From Ectobacillus sp. JY-23 (lineage in GTDB: Bacteria; Bacillota; Bacilli; Bacillales; Bacillaceae_G): a stretch of 64,000 bases of DNA. Shown in pieces: positions 60,167 through 64,000 of this stretch. Position numbers and translations under genes: made by a program. The stretch lies in NCBI RefSeq assembly GCF_023022965.1, contig NZ_CP095462.1, positions 310,001-374,000 of the forward strand, read 5' to 3'. The stretch's first letter is position 1; each line of letters starts with the position of its first letter. The notes below the pieces were generated by a model. That model saw only the letters and a program-made list of their open reading frames with translations. It searched no databases and was not told where the DNA came from.

Positions 60167-61630
60167 ATGAAGCGAGATTATGATGTGATTGTTGTAGGAG
60201 CAGGTCCTGCCGGGATTTTCACTTGTTATGAACTTACATTGAAAATGCCACAAGCTAACATACTGTTAATTGATAAAGGACATGATATTTATCGAAGAAA
60301 TTGCCCGATTTTACAAAAAAAAATCACGAAATGTCCACCTGCAGCAGGGAAAAAAGAATTTGCAGGCTGCTTACCGGCTTGCTCTATTACAAATGGGTTT
60401 GGAGGAGCGGGTGCATACTCAGACGGTAAATTCAATATTACGAGTGAGTTTGGCGGGTGGATGACAGATTACTTATCACCTTCCACTGTTATGGAGCTCA
60501 TTCGCTATGTAGATGAAATCAATTTAGCACATGGGGCTACAACGTCTATTACCGACCCATTAACAGAAGAAGTGCGTGATATTGAGCGGAGAGGATACGC
60601 AGCTGGCCTAAAACTGCTACGTGCTCAAGTTCGTCATTTAGGAACAGAACAAAACCTAGAGATTTTGCAAAGCATATTTGAATACTTAAAGACGAAAATT
60701 GACATGCAATTCAAAACAGAAGTAGAAGATCTTATTACGGAAAAAGTTGAAAATACACTTGCTGTTCGTGGGGTATTGTTGAAAGATGGAACAGAAATCT
60801 CAGCACAAAAGGTAGTGATTGTACCGGGCCGTGATGGATCTGCTTGGCTAACGAAAGTAATGAAAAAGCGCCGTTTAAAAATGAGTACGAATCAAGTGGA
60901 TATTGGTGTTCGCGTTGAAACTTCCAACGTGGTTATGGAAGAAATCAATAAGCACTTATATGAAGGAAAATTTGTGTTTAATACATCTGTTGGAACAAGG
61001 GTACGTACATTTTGTAGCAACCCTTCTGGACACGTTGTAGTGGAAAATCACTCTGGCATTATGACCGCAAACGGACACGCTTATAAAGATCCAACATTAG
61101 GAAGTGAAAATACGAACTTTGCTTTGCTTGTATCACATCAATTTTCAGAGCCATTTGATCAACCAAATGAATATGCACATGAGGTCTCAAGATTAGCAAA
61201 CCGAATTTCAATGGGCGGTGTCATTGTGCAAAAGTACGGTGATATCTTAAAAGGACGACGTTCAACTGAAAAACGAATTCGGGAAGGGTTCCTAGAGCCA
61301 ACGTTGAAAGAGGCTGTTCCAGGGGATTTAGGACTTGTTTTGCCATATAATACAATGAAAAGTTTAATTGAGATGACAGAAGCCCTAGATAAAGTGACGC
61401 CGGGTATCGCATCAGAGCATACTTTATTTTATGGTGTAGAAGCAAAATTTTATTCAGCGCGTCCGAAGTTAAATGAGTATTTTGAATCAGAAATCGGCGG
61501 CCTGTATTTAGGCGGTGACGGTGCAGGTGTTACACGCGGGTTGGCGCAGGCAAGCGCATGCGGTGTATGGATTGCACGTGATATTGTAAAAAAAATAGAG
61601 GCGCCAAGCAGAGAAGCTGTTGTTTTGTAA
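60167..61630 (+). CDS. FAD-dependent dehydrogenase (COG2509)
   Basis: Flavoprotein of 487 residues. The Rossmann motif VIVVGAGPAGIFTCYEL is at the N-terminus; CLPACSITNGFGGAGAYSDGKFNIT near 67-93 and GGLYLGGDGAGVTRGLAQASACGVW near the end are hallmarks of the COG2509 family. The isolated cysteines in KCPPAAGKKEFAGCLPAC may be redox active. Reaction unknown. Its own promoter region (60.0-60.16 kb) is AT-rich. ATG behind GGGGGATACG. Confidence 0.9.
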   Translation: MKRDYDVIVVGAGPAGIFTCYELTLKMPQANILLIDKGHDIYRRNCPILQKKITKCPPAAGKKEFAGCLPACSITNGFGGAGAYSDGKFNITSEFGGWMTDYLSPSTVMELIRYVDEINLAHGATTSITDPLTEEVRDIERRGYAAGLKLLRAQVRHLGTEQNLEILQSIFEYLKTKIDMQFKTEVEDLITEKVENTLAVRGVLLKDGTEISAQKVVIVPGRDGSAWLTKVMKKRRLKMSTNQVDIGVRVETSNVVMEEINKHLYEGKFVFNTSVGTRVRTFCSNPSGHVVVENHSGIMTANGHAYKDPTLGSENTNFALLVSHQFSEPFDQPNEYAHEVSRLANRISMGGVIVQKYGDILKGRRSTEKRIREGFLEPTLKEAVPGDLGLVLPYNTMKSLIEMTEALDKVTPGIASEHTLFYGVEAKFYSARPKLNEYFESEIGGLYLGGDGAGVTRGLAQASACGVWIARDIVKKIEAPSREAVVL

Positions 61631-61782
61631 TATGTGGAAAGAAAACAAGATGCTGTGCATACTATGTACAGACAAACTAAAAAACTCACGATAAGTGAGT
61701 AGGGTACTTACCGAAGATGTTCATACAGTCCGTACTCAAGGGAAAGAAGTTGCCAAAATATGGGCGCGAAACGAAAGAAATG

Positions 61783-61816
61783 AAAAAGAACTGCTGAAAA
61801 ATCAGCAGTTCTTTTT
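61783..61816. terminator. Bidirectional-looking terminator before kamA
   Basis: AAAAAGAACTGCTGA and its exact complement give a 15-bp stem around AAAA, with a T-rich end. It separates the dehydrogenase from kamA. Confidence 0.92.
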
Positions 61817-61948
61817 ATGTTGTCTCTGTTTCACAGACTGTTGCGCTCGTTCATATAAAGAAAGTAGGCGAATGTTTACAGAGTTGCGACAGAGCAAGCG
61901 GCATAGCTTTTGCTTATGTATAGATGAAAGCCAAAGGAGGAGAATTGT

Positions 61949-63358
61949 ATGCATTATGATTTATATAAACCGAACAGGCATTGGAAGGATATTGAGCTAT
62001 GGAAAGATGTTACAGAAGAGCAATGGAATGATTGGATTTGGCAACTCACCAATACAATCAAAACATTAGAAGATTTGAAGAAGGTGATACACCTTACACC
62101 AGATGAAGAAGAAGGTGTTAGAATTTCTACGAAAACCATTCCTCTGAATATAACACCTTATTATGCATGGCTCATGAATCCAGATGATTTTCGTTGCCCG
62201 GTTCGTATGCAATCCGTTCCCATTTCAAAAGAGCTGTACAAAACAAAATATGATCAAGAAGATCCACTCCATGAGGATGAAGACTCTCCAACACCGGGTT
62301 TAACACATCGATATCCGGATCGTGTATTATTTTTAGTTACGAATCAATGCTCTATGTATTGTCGGTATTGCACACGCCGTCGCTTCAGCGGGCAAATCGG
62401 TATGGGTGTACCTAAAAAGCAACTTGATGATGCCATATCTTATATTGCTTGTACGCCTGAGGTACGGGATGTGCTTATTTCAGGAGGAGACGGATTGCTA
62501 ATTAATGACAATATCTTAGAATACATTTTAAAACATTTACGTGCTATTCCTCATGTGGAAATTATTCGAATCGGTACAAGAGCACCAGTCGTATTTCCTC
62601 AGCGTATTACTGAGAATTTGTGCAATATTTTAAGAAGATATCATCCAATCTGGCTTAATACACATTTCAATACCTCCATTGAAATTACCGAAGAATCAAA
62701 AAAGGCTTGTGAAATGTTAGTGGACGCAGGTGTTCCACTTGGTAACCAAGCTGTTATTTTAGCGGGCATTAATGACAGCGTGCCAATTATGAAGAAATTG
62801 ATGCATGATTTAGTAAAAATTCGTGTTCGGCCTTATTATATCTATCAATGTGATTTGTCTGAAGGAATCAGCCATTTTCGAGCACCAGTTTCAAAGGGGT
62901 TGGAAATTATCGAGGGATTGCGCGGTCACACATCAGGTTATGCAAATCCACAATTTGTAGTTGATGCGCCTGGTGGAGGTGGGAAAATTACTCTACAACC
63001 CAATTATCTGCTATCTCAAAGTCCGGATAAAGTAGTACTTCGTAATTTTGAAGGCGTAATTACGACATATCCCGAGCCTGAAAACTATATAGCAGGTCGT
63101 GCAGAAGACTATTTTAGTACAGTTTATCCAAATTATTCTACTAAACAATCAAATGTTGGTGTGTCTGGTTTGATGAACGATGTAAAGCAAAATATAGTGC
63201 CGGAAGGACTACAACGAATTAATCGCCGCAAGCAATACGAAAGCAACCCTGAACACGTTTCTTTGAAGAACAAACGTGAAAAACGTGATGAACTGAAGGA
63301 AAAGAAGTTTCAATCTCAATTAAAGAAGTTGCATGAAGGTGTTGATAAGGAGGGGTAA
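61949..63358 (+). CDS. kamA: L-lysine 2,3-aminomutase
   Basis: Radical SAM, PLP-dependent enzyme of 469 residues converting L-lysine to beta-lysine. The iron-sulfur motif CSMYCRYC supplies C134, C138 and C141, and the PLP lysine is K346 in PGGGGKIT. Family segments YPDRVLFLVTNQCSMYCRYCTRRR, RDVLISGGDGLL and LNTHFNTSIEITEES are present. In Bacillus the enzyme is made in the mother cell. It is followed by yokU two bases after its stop, the usual order. ATG behind AAAGGAGGAG. Confidence 0.96.
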   Translation: MHYDLYKPNRHWKDIELWKDVTEEQWNDWIWQLTNTIKTLEDLKKVIHLTPDEEEGVRISTKTIPLNITPYYAWLMNPDDFRCPVRMQSVPISKELYKTKYDQEDPLHEDEDSPTPGLTHRYPDRVLFLVTNQCSMYCRYCTRRRFSGQIGMGVPKKQLDDAISYIACTPEVRDVLISGGDGLLINDNILEYILKHLRAIPHVEIIRIGTRAPVVFPQRITENLCNILRRYHPIWLNTHFNTSIEITEESKKACEMLVDAGVPLGNQAVILAGINDSVPIMKKLMHDLVKIRVRPYYIYQCDLSEGISHFRAPVSKGLEIIEGLRGHTSGYANPQFVVDAPGGGGKITLQPNYLLSQSPDKVVLRNFEGVITTYPEPENYIAGRAEDYFSTVYPNYSTKQSNVGVSGLMNDVKQNIVPEGLQRINRRKQYESNPEHVSLKNKREKRDELKEKKFQSQLKKLHEGVDKEG

Positions 63359-63360
63359 AT

Positions 63361-63645
63361 ATGTTGACGTGTGAATGGTGTGGTTCAACACATGTAAAAG
63401 AAAGTAGCAATACAGTGTTTTGGGAATTGCCAGACGGTACAAAAACAATCGGCATTATAGATACGCCATGTATATGCTGTGCTGAATGCGGCATGGAGTA
63501 CCAAACAACTGAGATTGTGAAAAACATTGAAGACCAGTTATTTCTAATCAACACAAAGCAGTTGGAAAAGTCCTTAGCATATGAAGAGCTTATGGCAAAA
63601 CCCCGGTTATTAAAGCGAAATTATTTTGACTTTACGCAAGGTTAA
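63361..63645 (+). CDS. yokU: YokU-family zinc-finger protein
   Basis: Protein of 94 residues. CEWC near the N-terminus and CICCAEC near residues 38-44 form a four-Cys zinc finger of the YgiT/YokU type, followed by a helical C-terminus (LEKSLAYEELMAKPRLLKRNYFDF). It is cotranscribed with kamA in Bacillus and probably regulatory or accessory; exact role unknown. Confidence 0.9.
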   Translation: MLTCEWCGSTHVKESSNTVFWELPDGTKTIGIIDTPCICCAECGMEYQTTEIVKNIEDQLFLINTKQLEKSLAYEELMAKPRLLKRNYFDFTQG

Positions 63646-63808
63646 AAGTGAGACGCTGTCGTGTCCGGCGTTCTTTCATTTACAATTGTAAATTTCATGT
63701 ACCATAATAAAAAAATAAATATGTTGCAAAATATATAACATCTCCTTATATTGTAGGGATAAGTGATAACCACAAAAACGTTAAAGCTACAAAAGGGGAT
63801 ATAGAGGT

Positions 63809-64000
63809 ATGACAAAGTCTTTTTATCACTACATGATGAAATATCGCGATACATTTCAACGAGATGATTTAAGTGATTTGGCACAAATCATGTATGAAGA
63901 TCATAGCTTTCCGAAGCAATCCAATGATTACGAAGAAATCAGCTCTTATCTGGAGCTAAGCGGACTACTTCCTAATATGTCTGTTTTTGACAGCGCCTGG
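63809..64000 (+). CDS. yozE: YozE-family protein (start only)
   Basis: ATG at 63809 behind ATAGAGG. The visible 64 residues begin TKSFYHYMMKYRDTFQRDDLSDLAQIMYED and continue to LPNMSVFDSAW, matching the YozE/UPF0346 family of about 70-75 residues. The frame is open at the window edge, so only a few C-terminal residues are missing. Confidence 0.92.
   Translation, partial: MTKSFYHYMMKYRDTFQRDDLSDLAQIMYEDHSFPKQSNDYEEISSYLELSGLLPNMSVFDSAW

Noticed and set aside
61695-62069. A 124-codon frame upstream of and overlapping kamA
   Set aside because: It reads through a 15-bp terminator stem, overlaps kamA by 121 bases in another frame, has no ribosome site and low-complexity Cys/Arg composition.

Overview
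The window looks like a low-GC Gram-positive chromosome of the genus Bacillus, probably the B. cereus group or a close relative. RacA, YueI, AsnB, KamA/YokU, YozE, a YjcZ-type small protein, a DUF3231 protein and a YhcYZ-like two-component pair all point that way. I infer the genus from protein families only; no rRNA or tRNA gene is present.

Positions 1 to about 36.6 kb are the right-hand part of a siphovirus-type prophage, and its integrase and repressor end lies off the left edge. The order is: antirepressor tail (1-575); early recombination and replication genes (YqaJ nuclease, RecT, DnaD-like initiator, DnaC-like loader, RusA; 1.4-5.9 kb); a control region with an HTH/coiled-coil protein, a small reverse-strand gene, a probable late regulator, an ArsR-like repressor and a probable ~95-nt RNA (6.5-9.0 kb); packaging and head genes (9.5-14.6 kb and 15.5-17.1 kb, around the capsid gene); tail genes (17.1-26.7 kb); lysis genes XhlA, holin and M15 endolysin (26.7-27.9 kb); then accessory cargo.

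The accessory part (27.9-35.05 kb) is the most unusual. It holds a pair of unrecognised proteins, a microORF plus a 50-residue protein made of DPGxG repeats, a SHOCT-domain protein, and a plasmid-like block. That block has an AlfA/ParM-like actin, an AlfB/ParR-like adaptor with a candidate centromere/promoter, a VirB2-like pilin-type membrane protein, a 725-residue HerA/VirB4/TraC-like ATPase, and a 31-residue hydrophobic peptide on the opposite strand. This suggests a phage-plasmid lifestyle or a captured conjugation fragment.

Between 35.05 and 36.65 kb the sequence changes to chromosome. A GNAT gene is followed by 12-bp direct repeats and then by a metallo-beta-lactamase-fold gene that lacks its 3' end, probably the attachment site. 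From 37.5 kb onward the genes look like ordinary chromosome: XRE regulator, SCO protein, Hsp20, AsnB, a double GNAT enzyme, membrane proteins, DUF3231 protein, YhcYZ-like sensor/regulator, a DUF218 protein, a two-gene quaternary-amine or ergothioneine ABC importer, an APC permease, a McrB/McrC-like restriction pair (51.06-54.66 kb), OppA, RacA, YueI, a sporulation-type kinase, a DUF4397 protein, a YjcZ-type peptide, an FAD dehydrogenase, lysine 2,3-aminomutase, YokU and the start of YozE. Most transcription units are bounded by clear intrinsic terminators.
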